Part shown: one piece after another, positions 1 through 13,800 of the stretch
Position numbering within the stretch: position 1 is the first letter of the stretch
How the letters are laid out: each line of letters begins with the position of its first letter
Origin: Xiphophorus maculatus
Taxonomy: Eukaryota > Chordata > Actinopteri > Cyprinodontiformes > Poeciliidae
Reading direction: 5' to 3'
NCBI RefSeq assembly: GCF_002775205.1
Contig: NC_036458.1
Location: forward strand, 558,983 to 622,982
Length of the DNA stretch: 64,000 nt
Notes under the pieces: model-generated
The model's database searches: none
What the model was told of the DNA's origin: nothing
What the model saw: the letters and a program-made list of their open reading frames with translations, nothing else
Made by a program: the position numbers and the translations under genes

Positions 1-87
1 CAGAGGGACAGAGGGGACAGGAGGATAGATGGACAGGAGGACACATCCTCTGATTCAGTCCAACCTCTCAGGAATAAAACGGCATCA

Positions 88-1590
88 TGTTTATGAGGAA
101 ATGTTGGACCGATCTCTGACCTCTGACCTCCCATTCATCAGCAAAGTTATTGAAAAAGCTGTTTAAACAATTAACTAGCTTCCTAACGATAACCAACTGC
201 TCTGACTCCTTCCAGTCTGGTTTTCATGCTCACCACAGCACAGAGACTGGCCTAGTCAAAGTGTTCAATGACATCCATATAAATACAGACTGTGGCAGAA
301 CCACGGTGCTGGTTCTGTTGGACCTCAGTGTTGACCATGACATATTACTGAATCGACTGGAGAGTTGGGTCGGACTCTCCGGTCCAGTGCTTAACTGGTT
401 TGAATCCTACATAAAGAACAGGGATTTCTTTGTTTCAATTGAAAACTTTTCATCAAAGAGGTCAAAGGTCACATGTGGGGTACCCCAAGGTTCCATCCTA
501 GGACCCCTTTTATTCAATATTTATATGCTCCCACTAGCTCAGGTTATAACAGGAAATAATATTAGCTACCATAACTATGCAGATGATACACAGCTCTACA
601 TTACGATGTCACCAGGTGACCTTTGACCCCATCCAATCACTGAACAGAAGCTTAGAACAGATAAATGTGTGGATGTGCCAAAACTTTCTCCAGCTGAACA
701 GAAACAAAACTGAAGTTATTATTTTTGGACCTAAAGAGGAACGATCTAGAGTTATAGATCTAGAGTCATAGATCTAGAGTTATGGATCTAGAGTTATAGA
801 TCTAGAGTCAATGCACAGCTTCAGTTATTACAACTGAAAACCAGCGATCAGCCCGAAACCTGGGAGTAGTGATGGACTCTGACCTGAACCTCCAGAGCCA
901 CATAAAGACAGTTACAAAGTCGGCCTTCTATCACCTGAAGAACATTTCCAGGCTTAAAGGACTGATGTCTCAGCCAGATCTAGAGAAACTCATCCATGCC
1001 TTCATCTTCAGTCGTATTGATTATTGCAACAACGTCTTCACAGGTCTGTCCAACAAATCAATCAAACAGCTGCAGCTGATCCAGATGCTGCTGCTGGCGT
1101 TCTGACTAAAACCAGGAAGATAGAGCACATAACACCAGTTTTAAAGTCCCTCCACTGGCTCCCTGTAGCTCAAAGAATAGACTTTAAAATCCTGTTGTTA
1201 GTTTATAAATCACTGAACGGCTTAGCACCACAATACATTAAAGATCTGCTGTTGTTGTATCAACCTTCCAGACCTCTCAGGTTCTGGTTCTGGTTCTGCT
1301 CTGCATCCCCAGAACCAGAACCAAACGAGGAGAAGCAGCTTTCAGCATCTATGCACCACAAATCTGGAACAAACTTCCAGAAAACTGTAAAACAGCTGAA
1401 ACACTGACTTCCTTTAAATCTCGACTAAAAACCCACCTGTTTAGGATTGTATTTGAAATGTAATCAATTACAAATTTATTGGTGGACCTTGACTTAATGA
1501 TTGATTCTATGTTGCTTTGTGATTCTGTGTTTGATATGATGTAAAGCACTTTGAAATGCCTTGCTGCTGAAATGTGCTATACAAATAAAA
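88..1590 (+). mobile_element. 5'-truncated L2/Maui-like LINE, reverse transcriptase remnant
   Basis: A non-LTR retrotransposon fragment lies antisense inside a caskin2 intron. The plus strand encodes reverse transcriptase motifs: a GVPQGSILGPLLF block (about 477-515) and the catalytic YADD in YADDTQLYI (about 577-603). Downstream frames (869-1105, 1024-1407) carry the thumb and C-terminal RT region but are out of frame with the first part, so the copy is broken. The 3' end has the usual fish L2 form, an ACAAATAAAATTTGATTGA-type terminus running into a (TTGA)n tail. The endonuclease half is missing, so the copy is 5' truncated. A 15-bp GATCTAGAGTTATA-like tandem array (about 741-809) interrupts the RT. 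L2/CR1-group assignment is by motif and tail, not by search. Confidence 0.85.

Positions 1591-1591
<1 letters not shown>

Positions 1592-1660
<69 letters not shown>
1592..1660. repeat. (TTGA)n microsatellite tail of the LINE
   Basis: About 17 uninterrupted TTGA units directly follow the LINE 3' end. This is the terminal repeat such elements leave on insertion. Confidence 0.95.
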
Positions 1661-1661
<1 letters not shown>

Positions 1662-1859
1662 CTGAACAAATGGGTCCAAACTCGCGGCGCTGAGGCAGGA
1701 AGTGAGACGGGAAAGTTCAGGAATCCAGAAAAGATTTTAATATTCCAGAACTTTCCTAAACCCACGAATCCTGCAGAACCAAACCAGCAGGTTTAGAAAC
1801 AGGAGCTCATTTCAGTCGGACCTCCCAGAACCCGACCTCGCTCAGAACCGCTCACTCAC

Positions 1860-4800
1860 CTTGGCCCGTCCGAACTCACAGGCCAGGTCCAGAGGAGTCT
1901 TCTTGGCCCGGTTGAGCAGACACGGGTTGGACTGGTGCTGCAGCAGCATCTCCGACTGAAAGCACAAACAGAACTAGATCAGGTTCTGCCAGTGACCCGG
2001 TACTAGAGGTTCTCCTGGTTCTAGGAAGCTGCTGCTGGATCCTGTGGTTCTGACCCGGTTCTGGCTCTCTGTGACAGAATCAGTTAGTCCTGCTGAGTCG
2101 CTTCCTGTCAGGATCTTCAGGAGCGGATCAAACCGGCCCAACAGAACCAGAACCAGAACCTCTGTTCCCTGTAATTCGGCCGGAATCACCAGAATCTCTG
2201 GGATTATTAATCCATATTCAAACTTGTTCCTGCAGTGGACCAGAACCGGGTCAGATCCAGAACCCTGCAGAGAGGAAACTCATCTGTCATTATGGGATGA
2301 AGAGACCTCAGCAGGAGTTGTCGTGGAAACCATCACAATATTAAAACAGCACAGCAGAACCGCAAATCCAGAGCCGGGTCTGAACAGAACCAGAACCCAA
2401 CTAATCACCCGGGTCTGTAGAGAACATGCGTTTCTCCATTTCAGTTAAATCTTAGAATTCAGATTATTTAGTTCATTTTTATTTTTGTTTACTTTTTGAT
2501 TAATTTACAATTAGAATCTTTGTTTAATTTGTTATTTAAAATAAGTTCTGTGGTTAATAATTCACTTAATTAGTTCATTCATTTCAGTTTGGGACGTCGC
2601 TGTTCACAGTAGATCAGTGGTCAGGTGGTTTTTTTACCAGTCAGTCAGTCTGTCCAGCCAGTCTGTCCAGTCAGTCTGTCCAGTCAGTCTGTCCAGCCAG
2701 TCTGTCCAGCCAGTCTGTCCAGTCAGTCTGTCCAGTCAGTCTGTCCAGTCAGTCTGTCCAGCCAGAGAAAAGCTGCAGGAACCAGAGACTCTCCTAACTT
2801 GTTTGCCTGATCTCCATTTTGACCTTTCTGACCTTCAGGACAGCGTGAGCCAGAATCCACGGAGCATCAGTGACTATTTGAGTTGGATTCACCTTTTGTT
2901 TTGATCTCAAGTTTTTTGATTTTTGAATTTGAGTTTTGGACAAATAGTCACTACACGCGTGGTTCTGGTTCTGGTTCTGTGGACTCACCACCTCGTAGTG
3001 CCCGTATTGGGCCGCCAGGTGCAGCGGGATGTGTCCGTCCATGGAGGCGCCGTTGACCGAAGCTCCGGACCGGAGCAGCATCAGGACGGACTGGGCCTTC
3101 CCCTGCCAGGCGGCGTAATGCAGCGGTCGCATTCCTGCAACCATAGCAACCACAGCATGCGGTCAGAACAGAACCAGAACCACTGGAAAGGGCCCGGCGG
3201 AAGCTCACCATTGGAGTCTTTAATGTCGACGGCGGCCTGAGCCTCCAGCAGCGCCGCCAGCAGCTCCGTGGTTCCGGTGAGGGCAGCATGGTGCAGTGCC
3301 GAGAAGCTGCAGGTCAAAGGTCATTCATTAAACGCTGGGAGAAGCGGACATTTTCTCAGCCATAAATGTTGCTCATAAAATGATTTAAACTTTTTACCAC
3401 AAAAATATCATTTTTATTTCATTTTATCTAATTTAAAAACAGTTTTTATACCGTTCAACAACAAGCAACAGTTGCCAGATTTTACTTAAAACAGAGGTCT
3501 TCAACACGGGGGTGGCAACCCCTAGAGGGTCGGGAGAAACTGCGGAGGGGTCATGAGATTTCTGATTAAAAATATTTTGTTTTTATTTTTCTAAAATTGA
3601 AAGTTACGTCTTTAAATAAACATTAATATGAATCCAAGTTGTAAGAAATTAATAAAAAGAGGCATAAAATAAAGATGATGTGATGGACCAGAACCGGTGC
3701 AGAACCAAATCAAACAGAACTGAGACGACTCAACATGTCTCCGTCTCCGTCCTCCCCACAGCTGAGTGGGTCGCACTGAGAGGAAACGGACCTGCAGGCT
3801 GCAGGCCGGTTCTGACCGCAAAGAGCCGGATGAAAGGAGGGGGGGAGAGAGGGGGGGGTCTCTCTTGTGAAACGCCGGTGATGCGTTCAAGTCCAGAAAG
3901 CGCCGCGGGCAGCGGCAGTAATGGACGGAGCTCAGAGTTTCAGGTTGAGACTCGGTGAAGCGTCAACGCTCTGATGGCTGAGCTGAAGCAGGAAGCTGCA
4001 TCCAGCTGAAACAGGAAGCGATCCGAGATCTGATGCAAAATCATCAGATTCATCATGAAAACAAAACAGCAGCTTTATGAACCAGAGACAAGCAGCTGGT
4101 CCCAGTTTGACTCCGTCAATGGGACTGAGAGCAGATCAGTTTAGCTGCTGCTGGCCATCGAGGAAGAGGAGGAGGAAGATCTCCCTGACGTCCAGTCAAC
4201 ATTTCCACTGATTGTGTCACGTTCCTGCTCCGACCTCCACCAATCACAGAGCTGGAAACCTTCCTCTGACCAATCACAGGCTCCCACTGAAGGGGCTGGG
4301 CCTCCCTGAGGTTCACCCCAACAAGCTCCGCCCCCTGACCTCTGGCCTCAGCCGGCAGACAGTTAAGAAGTCGGCAGCCGGTAGATGAGTTTCTACTGAA
4401 ACTCATGAAGCTTCAGAATCATTTATTTATCGAACTGTTCATCCAGAGAATCACCTGCAGGTGAACTGTTCATCCAGAGAACTGTTCACCTGCAGAGTCT
4501 GGATCTCAGGCTGGGAACCGGACCGGATCAAACCTGCTGGGATCCTGGAGAGCTGCTGGCCCCGTTCCAGCTCAGCGCTCCATGGAAACCAATCCAACCA
4601 TGGGTCTCCATGGAAACCAGTCTAAACATGCAGCCGCCACATGGTCGCCAACAGTCTTCCGCCTCTCATTGATCCCACTGAATGTCTCACAGAAGCGCCA
4701 GGAAAGACAAATGGTCTCCATGACGACCAGGCTGACAACCAACAACCACAGCTCTGATCCGCTCTTGAAACAACGCCCCCTAGTCTGCATCTGCATGTGA

Positions 4801-7800
4801 AGGAGAGGGGCGCAGCAGAGGGTAGGGGCGAACAGAAGGGGAGGAGACCAATCGAAAGGGGAGGGGCCTAATATAAGGGGAGGGGCCCAATCGAAAGGGG
4901 AGGGGCCTAATATACGGGGAGGAGCCTAGTCTTGCAGGATCAGAGCAGCAGCATCTGGTTCCTCAGCAGTGAAGACAGCGAGCTGATCAGAGCAGCAATG
5001 AGACGTCTGTCCTCTTTGCTCACACTCTCATGTTGATGGTTGGAGTCCTGTCCCCTGACCTCTGACCTCCCCCCTCGGCCCTCTGAAGGGCCAACCAAGG
5101 AGCCGACTCTTAATGGAGTCTAACTGCAGCGTTTCACAGCTTCATGGATCTGCAGACACCATAAAACCCCTTTTTCTGCCGAGGAACTTCAGGTGTTACA
5201 GCAAAATCTGTGACCCAACATTTTCTGACTGCAGGGGGCGATAGAGCGCAGGTACGTGTTGAAGAACAGCGAGAAGAAGAGTATTTGGTTAACTGCGTAA
5301 AAACTGATACAGCTGGGATTGTAAACTTCACGGCTCCTTTACTACCATCGCATTGACGGAGAAAATATACTGTATTACTTCGTAATTGACTCTGAAAACG
5401 TTTTGGCGGACCGTCGCACTGACTGCGTTGTGCTGTCGTTAAAATACGTAAACCAACTGCGGCCGTTTAATAAATTGTTAAACAACAAGTGCTCTGGTCG
5501 TTTTTAACATGACTTTAATGTTTCTGCCACCTCTTTAATCTAGTCATATAACACTTCAAATAAAACTTAACCCTCAAATAGCTAAAGTCACAGATTATGA
5601 CGGCCAGGACAATTTGTGAGCAGGATCCTCTGTAAACCTGAAGCTTCAGGAGAAAAAGGGCTGCGATCCAGAATAAATCTGATCTGGAATAAACCTGGAA
5701 AACACTGAATAAACAACATTACTGACTCTGCAACCTAAATATGTTTCAAAATAATTAAATGGACTTTTGGATCATTTTAATTTAATTATTAAAATCTATG
5801 TCTTAAACACAGTTCAAATTAATCAAATTAATTAAAATTGTTATTCAGTTTAATAAAATCTTAAGGTTTGTGTTTAATCATAAAATCTCTTTTTTCACTT
5901 GAAGAAATACATTTTCAAGTGAAGTTTTAATTATGAGAAAAAGGAAAAGCGTTTAGAGGAAGAGCAGCTGCAGGAAGCCAGACAGGAACTTCCTGTCTCG
6001 GACTGTTGGTCACTGACCCGTCCGAGTCCTGGTAGTTGACGTTCAGCCTCTTGGTGGAACCCAGTAGCTCTGGAAGACACAAAACACGGATCTGGATCAG
6101 CAGGACATCAGAGGGAGCCGGAAACTAAAACCTATTCACACGACTCAGTCAGGTTTATTTCAGGTCCTGTCATCACAAATAATCCAAAACTACTGACAAA
6201 AACAAGCAACATTTTCTATTCCAAAAACCTTTCTGCTAAATTACTGAATAAATAGACATACGAGCTGAAAAACAAAGATTTATAGTTTTTAATCTTCAGG
6301 TTCTTCATCAGATTGGAGGAAAGTTCATCTTTCCAGAGTTCCTCTGACCATTCATGGAGCTTCTGTGGAAATGTGAACGCTGACTTTAGCATTAACTGCT
6401 GCATGTTTGGCATTGAGATGCTATTTTAGGCTAGCATAGCTTTGCTGATAGGCTAACTCCTCCTAGCACAACTTGAACACAACAACAATCATTTCCAGCA
6501 TCCAATCAGATCGCTTAGAAGCAGAAATCAATCCCCAGTAGGCCGAGAGAAGCGGCTTCATAGCTGTTAGCGGATCTAGCTAGAGCGTCAGATTTACAGG
6601 TGGACAAGAAACCGGGTCGTTACTGGATGTTTCTGTGCGTCAGACGTATGGATGTACCAGAAACAAAATACAATTGTTCCTCCGCAGGACTTTGTGATTA
6701 ATCACTGAAGCTAACAGTGAAGCCAACAGGTCACTGGCGCTAACGTTAGCCCCTCTGTCCTCCTGTCTGTCTCCTGCAGAGCGGCATAGTTAAAGCACCG
6801 GGTCTTCCTGCAGACGTGATCACGCCTCCAACAGTCGGAGCGCTGGAAGAGTCGGCGGGATTCCCGCTGGGATCACTCAGCTTGCTGCTTTGATAATGAC
6901 CTGGATTTTAGGATTCCTGGGAATAAATCAGCAGAAAAACACGAAGCCAGAAACGAGGCGCAGCAGAAACAGGAGGGGGAGGGGCTGAGAGCAGATACTG
7001 CTGAAATAAATCCATATTTTACTAAAACCCATCCAGAGCTTCACTCTGAGCTCAGACTCTTCATCAGTCAGCCGCTCATCTTCATCGCCTTGCAGCTGCT
7101 GAGACTCGCTAACAGGAAGTCACTTTGTGATTGTTTTTGACTTTACATCCAATCAGAGTCGACCTGAAAACATCTGACACAAAGTTCAGCAAGTCATGAA
7201 AATGGAGGACAAAATTGGTTCGAAAGGCTCAAGGACAGCGGCCATCTTGAAAAATGGCCATCATCCTGAAACCCAAGTGGCTGATGGGAAATCTGAGAGA
7301 CATGCAGCCTGAGGGGTTAGCATGTTAATGCTAATGCTAGTACCCATGTTTCTCCAGAGGACTCTGATTCTACTTCCTGTTTGGACTGAGGCTTGTTCTG
7401 TGGGTCAGTGTGAACCTGAACCAGGACCAGAGAACAGAACCAGAACCGTCACTGAGGCTTGTTGTGTGGGTCGGTGTGTTTCCAGAACCAGAACCTCTGG
7501 ACCCAGCCCGCGGCTGCAGTTATTTCTGCTGCAGCTCTGCTGCCACAAGAATGCACCGCAGGCAGGAGGAGGTTCTGGTGCTGGCCCGTTTGGGCTGAAA
7601 CAGAATCTGTAGTAAAACCTCTGCAGCCTAAAATTAGACGGCTCTGATTACAGGTCTGCAGAACTTTTTTGTTTCTGGGTTGGACTGGAGACAAAGAAGC
7701 GGAGCGGTGTGGTTCCGCTGCAGACCCAACACCATGGGTTTGCTTTTCCAGGGTTCGGGCCGCGGTCCAATCACAGCACGGTCAGAACCAGCAGCTGAAG

Positions 7801-10800
7801 GTTCACACAGCAGGAGCAGAACATGATGGCCCGGACCGGACAGGAAGTTCTGATCAAACGTCTCAACAATAACGCTGCTTCGGGTCGGGCGAGTCAGCTT
7901 CCTGCTGGACCGGTTCTGGCTAAACGGGTCAGAACTTTCTCTACAGCAGTGAGGGTTGAACTTTGCTCTGAGGAGTTCTTGATCCAAAAGTCACCAGTAC
8001 GGCCCGGAAGAACCAGAACCAAGGACCAGAACCAGGGACCAGAACCAGGAACCAGAACCAGGGGCCAGAACCAGAACCAACATCTGGGCTTTGCTCAAGG
8101 GCCCACCGGTTCTGCTGGCCCGGTTCTGATCTCTGACAGCGGAGGGTTCATGACCTGCTGTGGTTCTGCCCGTCCCTCGCTGCTGTTTGATGGAGTCACT
8201 CTGAGGTCCGATTGGAGATGCAGTGGTACCGCCTCCTCCCCTTCCGGGTCGGGCCTTCAGAACCTGGCACAGGAACACTCAGCCGGACCGGCGCCGTCAT
8301 ATCTGAGCCCGTCCTCCACTCTGGAGCAGTGCCAGAACAACTGGTGGTATCGCCTCCCTGTTGGACTGCAGATGGGCCGGTTCTGGTCCAACAGAACAAG
8401 GTACCGGTTCTCTATCATCCTTCAGTCTGAAACAGGAAGCTGCTGAGTGGCAGTGCTCAGCCACTGGTTGCCATGGTGACTCCCACCTTTTCTGGGAGAG
8501 CTCACGGGTTGAACAGAACCTCCAGGTCCACTTTCTCCAGAACCAATCAGAGAAGAGAGAGTGGGCGTGTCTCTGCTCTCTGATTGGTCAGAAACCAGGA
8601 GTCCTCCAAAAATGGGAGACCCAGAAGGTTCTGGATGTTCTACCAGGTCAGAACCATCTTCACTCTGCACTGAACAGACTGAGTGATGGTTCTGATGGAT
8701 CAGCTTAGTCGGATCCGGAGGCACATGATGTTCTGGACCAGAACCGGGCCGATATTCCAGGACAGAGAGAATGAAGTGTTCAGATCCAGACAGCTCCGTC
8801 TGTGAGCCGCTGCCTGGAGGCGCCGGGGCAGAACAATGCCCCCCCTGCACCCCTACTGCCCCCGCCCCGCTCTGAGGAACAATCAGTTTGGGAAAGGAAA
8901 TAGGTGGGGGAGGGGGGTTCTGCTCCCTCGTGTCCAGAGTCACGGTCGGGTTACAGAGCGACGCCCCGCGCTCAGACGTCCTGAACTCGCTTCCTGACGG
9001 GAACTCCCTGAACACGGACCTGGATCAGTGGATCCGGACTCCCAGCTGGTTCTGACTGGTCCGAAACGTCCCGGTCCACTTCAGCTTCTCGCCCTGACAG
9101 AACCAAGTTCTGACCCGGTTAGAGACCAGGAGGGAAACGGCAGGAAGGAGGCTGGATCAGAACCGAACAGATCCAACGCCCGCACGCACCGTGGGAATGT
9201 AAACAACATAAAGGTCACCGAGGGGTCACGGCTGTCAGGAAGACAACGGTGGGGAGCTAAAGATTTAGCTTGCTAGCCAAATACTTAGGTAGAAATTTAA
9301 CAGTTTTGAGCTCATTAAATATTCGGTTTGAATCTATAACATTTATAAATTAATAACAGTGACTGAAAAATGAACCGCCATGTTCCCTCTTATTGATCGC
9401 TGAATGACCCAGCGATCAATAACGCTCCAGCAGTGGGCGCCAGGAGCAACTCCAAACACGGTCCAAATGTTCAGGTTTCCTAACTAACGTCAGGATTCAT
9501 CCTGAGCTGATGTCAGCAGAACCAGAACCAGAACCAGATGTGAATAAAATCTCTCCGCTGCTGATGTTCCGTCACCATTATTTGATGAATCTGTTTTCTG
9601 CGTTTTCGTTCATTCTGCTAATTAAATGCGACTGTGATGCGTTCACTGACTCCTGGTACCGTCAGTTCATTATCATTGCGTTTAGTTTTACCGTCTGGAT
9701 TCTTCAGCTGCTGAACTCTGATGTCAATGATGGAAAACTCGCTTAGATGCTTCAAAAACTCCCGGCTTCAGTTCCGAACATGTAGGAGCACCGGATCGGG
9801 TTTCGTCGGATCGGGTTTCGTCGGATCGGGTTTCGTCGGATCGGGTTTCACCGGATCGGGTTTCGTCGAATCGGGCTGCTGTGAACGATGTGCAGGTGTT
9901 GTGCTGAGAATCGTCTCCTGTCTGGTTCTGGTTGAGATGTTTGGACTCCATGTTGGTTCAGCTTCAGGCCGAGTCCAGCCGTGGAGTCATAGGTCAGAGG
10001 TCGTCTTCAACTGATGGTGTTTGCTCGCTAAATTCTGCAGTGCTAGCTCTCAGCAAGCTGTGAATGGTGGAGGAAAGAAGCTCTGGATCCAAAGTTGTGG
10101 TTCTGTTCGCTGGTTTGGGTTTCTTTTGAAGGTTTGGTGATCTTCCTACAGATCCAGATCAGAACCTAAGGTCAGGATCGATCCGACGTTCCTGGTACCG
10201 CTGCGTTCAGGAGAGGGAAACATCAGCATTCCTCTGCTCCACAGAGCTTCCATCCGAACGTTACGCTAGCTTTCAGCTCACGTTTAAAATGTCGCAAAAA
10301 AGTAAAAAAGGGAAATGAATGAATGAATTAAGTGTGTTTCCACTTCCTGTTTGGAGCGAATCAACCAGGCTAGTGTGATGTCATCAGATGTTGATGCTAC
10401 ACATGGTAAACAGGAAGTAGCGGTCGGTAGCTATCATGGAGCAGAGAGACTGTGGTGTCGCTGGTGAGGCTCAGACCCACCAGCAGATGGCAGCATTCGA
10501 ACTTATTCAGCTATCGTTTCCATCTTTAGCACATTATCGACCACCTCAAGTTAACGTAAAAACATCATCGACTTTTTCTAATGCAATATTTAAAAACACG
10601 CTGACTAAATCTGTTTCCCTCTGACTAGTTCTGACCAAACTCTTAAAACGTCTTTTATGAAATTAGCTGTTTTTCCATCAACAGTTTTATGCTGAGAGAA
10701 ACGGAAAAACTGAAACGTTAGAATAAAACGTCAGTCCAATTAAAACTATAGAAATATGTTCAGCTCACATCTATTATTAAAATATTCACCAACAAAAAGG

Positions 10801-13800
10801 TTTTGAAATGAACTGATTGTTCATTTATTTCATAGTTTGTGAATAATTACTTTCTGACCCTCAATTAAAAATTTGAATCAAGTCCCAGCACTAATTTTCT
10901 CCTTCTGGTTCATTTTTATTTATATGGAGCCGATCTTCCTCCTCCTCATCATCCTCGTCTCAGATGATCTTTTTGCTTTAATTTATTCATTAAAATCGTT
11001 GCTGCCACAGAAATGTGTTAAAGATGCAGATTTAATGAGGAACTGCAAGAAAAGTGGAATTTTTACCACTAAATAAACTTTTAATGACGTGAGAAACAAA
11101 CTATCAGGAGGGAGCTGAAGAAGATGATGATGAATCTGATGAAGATGACAATGAGTCTGATGATGAAGACGATGAAGCCCCTCCCCCGACCCTCCCAGCC
11201 TTCGTCCCGGCTCCTCACTCGGCCGATGATGTCATCCCGCAGGAATGTTTTTCCTTTCCGGCTCCGAGGCGGGAATCCGACTCCAGACGAGCTCAGCTTC
11301 CCACGCCGCGCTTTTCCAGAAACAGGAAGTGGAAACTGGAGCTTCAATGGTCACTTCCTCCTCGGTTTAGTAGCTGCAACCGGTCAGAACCGGATCAGAA
11401 AGCCCGGATTCACCTCCGTGTTACAGATCAGAACCAGAACCAACAGAACATCAGTTGTTCCTACTGATGGTGGAAGAGCTGGGGGTCAAAGGTCGCTGCT
11501 TTATTCAGGTCAGAGGGGCCTTTTGTTCCCACTGTCACCGTGTGCTTTGCTCAGGATGAGACGGCGGCGGCTGCTGGAGGGAACATCCAGATCGATCATT
11601 AATAATCATTTCTGCTTCAGTTTATCGGGGATCAAAGGATCGTCCGGATTTATTCCAGACTGAAATAAAAGCATTAAAGCGTTTTCCGCTGCCTCCTTCC
11701 GTCCTCCATTTTGTTTCAACAGAGCATTACAGGGAGACAGCACCACCTTTCTGCAGACAGGTGGCGGTGTTCACATTTCCATCAGAGGTTTTTGGAGTTT
11801 TTTAGTGAAGAATTGTAAAAATGTTCACAGCAGAGCTGATTGGCTCCGCCCACTAGCGCTGTTCCTGAACTTCTCCGTCTAAATTTTGTGACCTTTGAAC
11901 TCGGTGAAGCTCGTGTCAGATTCAGAAAAACCATAATGGGTCAAAATGTTTTTGTAAAGCAAGATGGAGGCCGACAGAAAGCAGATTGGTTTTATTTTGT
12001 AAAACGAATAATAGGACATTTTTAATGGATTCGGAAACATAGTAAATAAGAATTGATCTTTGAGTTCAAAACTACATATTTAGTTAAAAAATATTGTTAG
12101 CGACCACCAAATAAACAGAACCAACAGAACCGAAACCGAGCTGCCATCCGGTAGCAGAACCTGATGGGCCGACCGACCCGGCAGGAAGTTCTGCTGCAGC
12201 AGAATAAAGAGACGGGTTGGACCCGACAGAACCGGCTCTGAGGAACATGTAGCATAATGCAGCAGATAAAGGCAGCCGTCTCACACACACACACACACAC
12301 AGTAACACACACACCATCATTTTCTGGTTTGCTAATGAAATATTTAGTTGTTGCAGCAACTAAACAACAACAGCAAACATTTATTTAGCTAATCAGTTAT
12401 TTGGTTTGAAGCTACATGTTCAATATTTAAAATCTAGATATATTTTTTGCTAACTCATTTTTTGGCTTCATAAGGGTTAAATATTTAAATTAAAATAATG
12501 GCTTTGACTCATTATCAACATTTTTTACTTTCTAAATAAATATTAAGCTTTAAAGTTTAGTTTGAACTTTAAACTGTGACGTTTCTAATGACTGAATAAC
12601 AAAATGAAAACATGAGCATGAATGAATGAACTCGTTTGTTTCCAACAAACTGCTGCCTGGTTTCCGGTTCTGATAGAACCCGGTCGGTTCTGATCAAACC
12701 GGATCAGAGAGCAGCTCAGTCACATCCTGCTGTGACCCAGTTTCTGCTTCCTGCACATCTTCAGCTCCCTCCGGCTCACCGGGGGCCTTGAGGGGCCCGG
12801 GGCCCGCCGCCCTGAGAGCCGCTAACACACAGAGACCCAGCAGAGTTCTGGTTCTGGTTCTGTACTGGAGGAAACGACAAATTTATTTTTATAAATCTTA
12901 ATAAAGTGGATTTCTGGGTTATTTTCAGTTGTGTTTTTATTTGGCTTTAAAAATGACAGAGAAAATTAATGATCTGAAAAGTGAAGTTAAATTATTGAAT
13001 TTATTTATTTGTTCAGAAAAACAACAAAGATCTTCTCCGATCATCAGATGTTTTCTCGGCTGGGTTTTCCTTGCTGCAGGTGAAACAGAGTCACAGTTTC
13101 AAACTAATTATGTATCAAGCTAGCTGCTAACCAGCTAAACCTTTAGTCTGTAAACTAAACCTTTAGCTGGATAACTAAACCTTTAGTCTGTAAACTAAAC
13201 CTTTAGTCTGTAAACTAAACCTTTAGTCTGTAAACTAAACCTTTAGCTGGATAACTAAGTGTTTCAAGCTAAATATTTAGTTTGCTCCGTTGATATTGAT
13301 TCTAAATAGCCCCTCTGGCCCCTCCCCCTCCCCAGAGCGACCTTTAACCTTTTAACGAACTTGTTTCCGATTCTGAAGCCAGACTTTTATCTGCCTGTAA
13401 CGGACCCGGTACAGAACCAGAACCCGACCCAGAACACAGATGCTCTCCACGGTGGTTTTGGGTTTACAGAACCAGTTTCTGCAGAGAGCCGACTGGAAAC
13501 AACCGATGACCTGGATAAAAACACCTGGGAGACAAAACGCTGCCTACAATACCCTGGAATACCCTGGAGAATCCTGGAGAACCTTGGAATACCCTACAAT
13601 ACCCTGGAATACCCTGGAGAACCTTGGAATACCCTACAATACCCTGGAATACCCTGGAATACCCTGGAATGCCCTGGAGAACCCTACAATACCCTGGAGA
13701 ACCCTGGAATACCCTGGAGAACCCTACAATACCCTGGAGAACCCGATCCTGGACAGATCCTTCCCAACTGGAAGACGTTTTCTGGTTCCAGAACTAAAAC

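Noticed and set aside
2617..2904. [11 protein letters not shown]-rich frames
   Set aside because: Direct translation of the 13-bp minisatellite in a caskin2 intron; two frames are equally open.
8196..9276. Several overlapping frames of 60-200 residues between 7.3 and 9.3 kb
   Set aside because: GC-rich intron with many CCAGAA tracts; frames overlap on both strands, and no domain, splice pattern or homology is recognisable.
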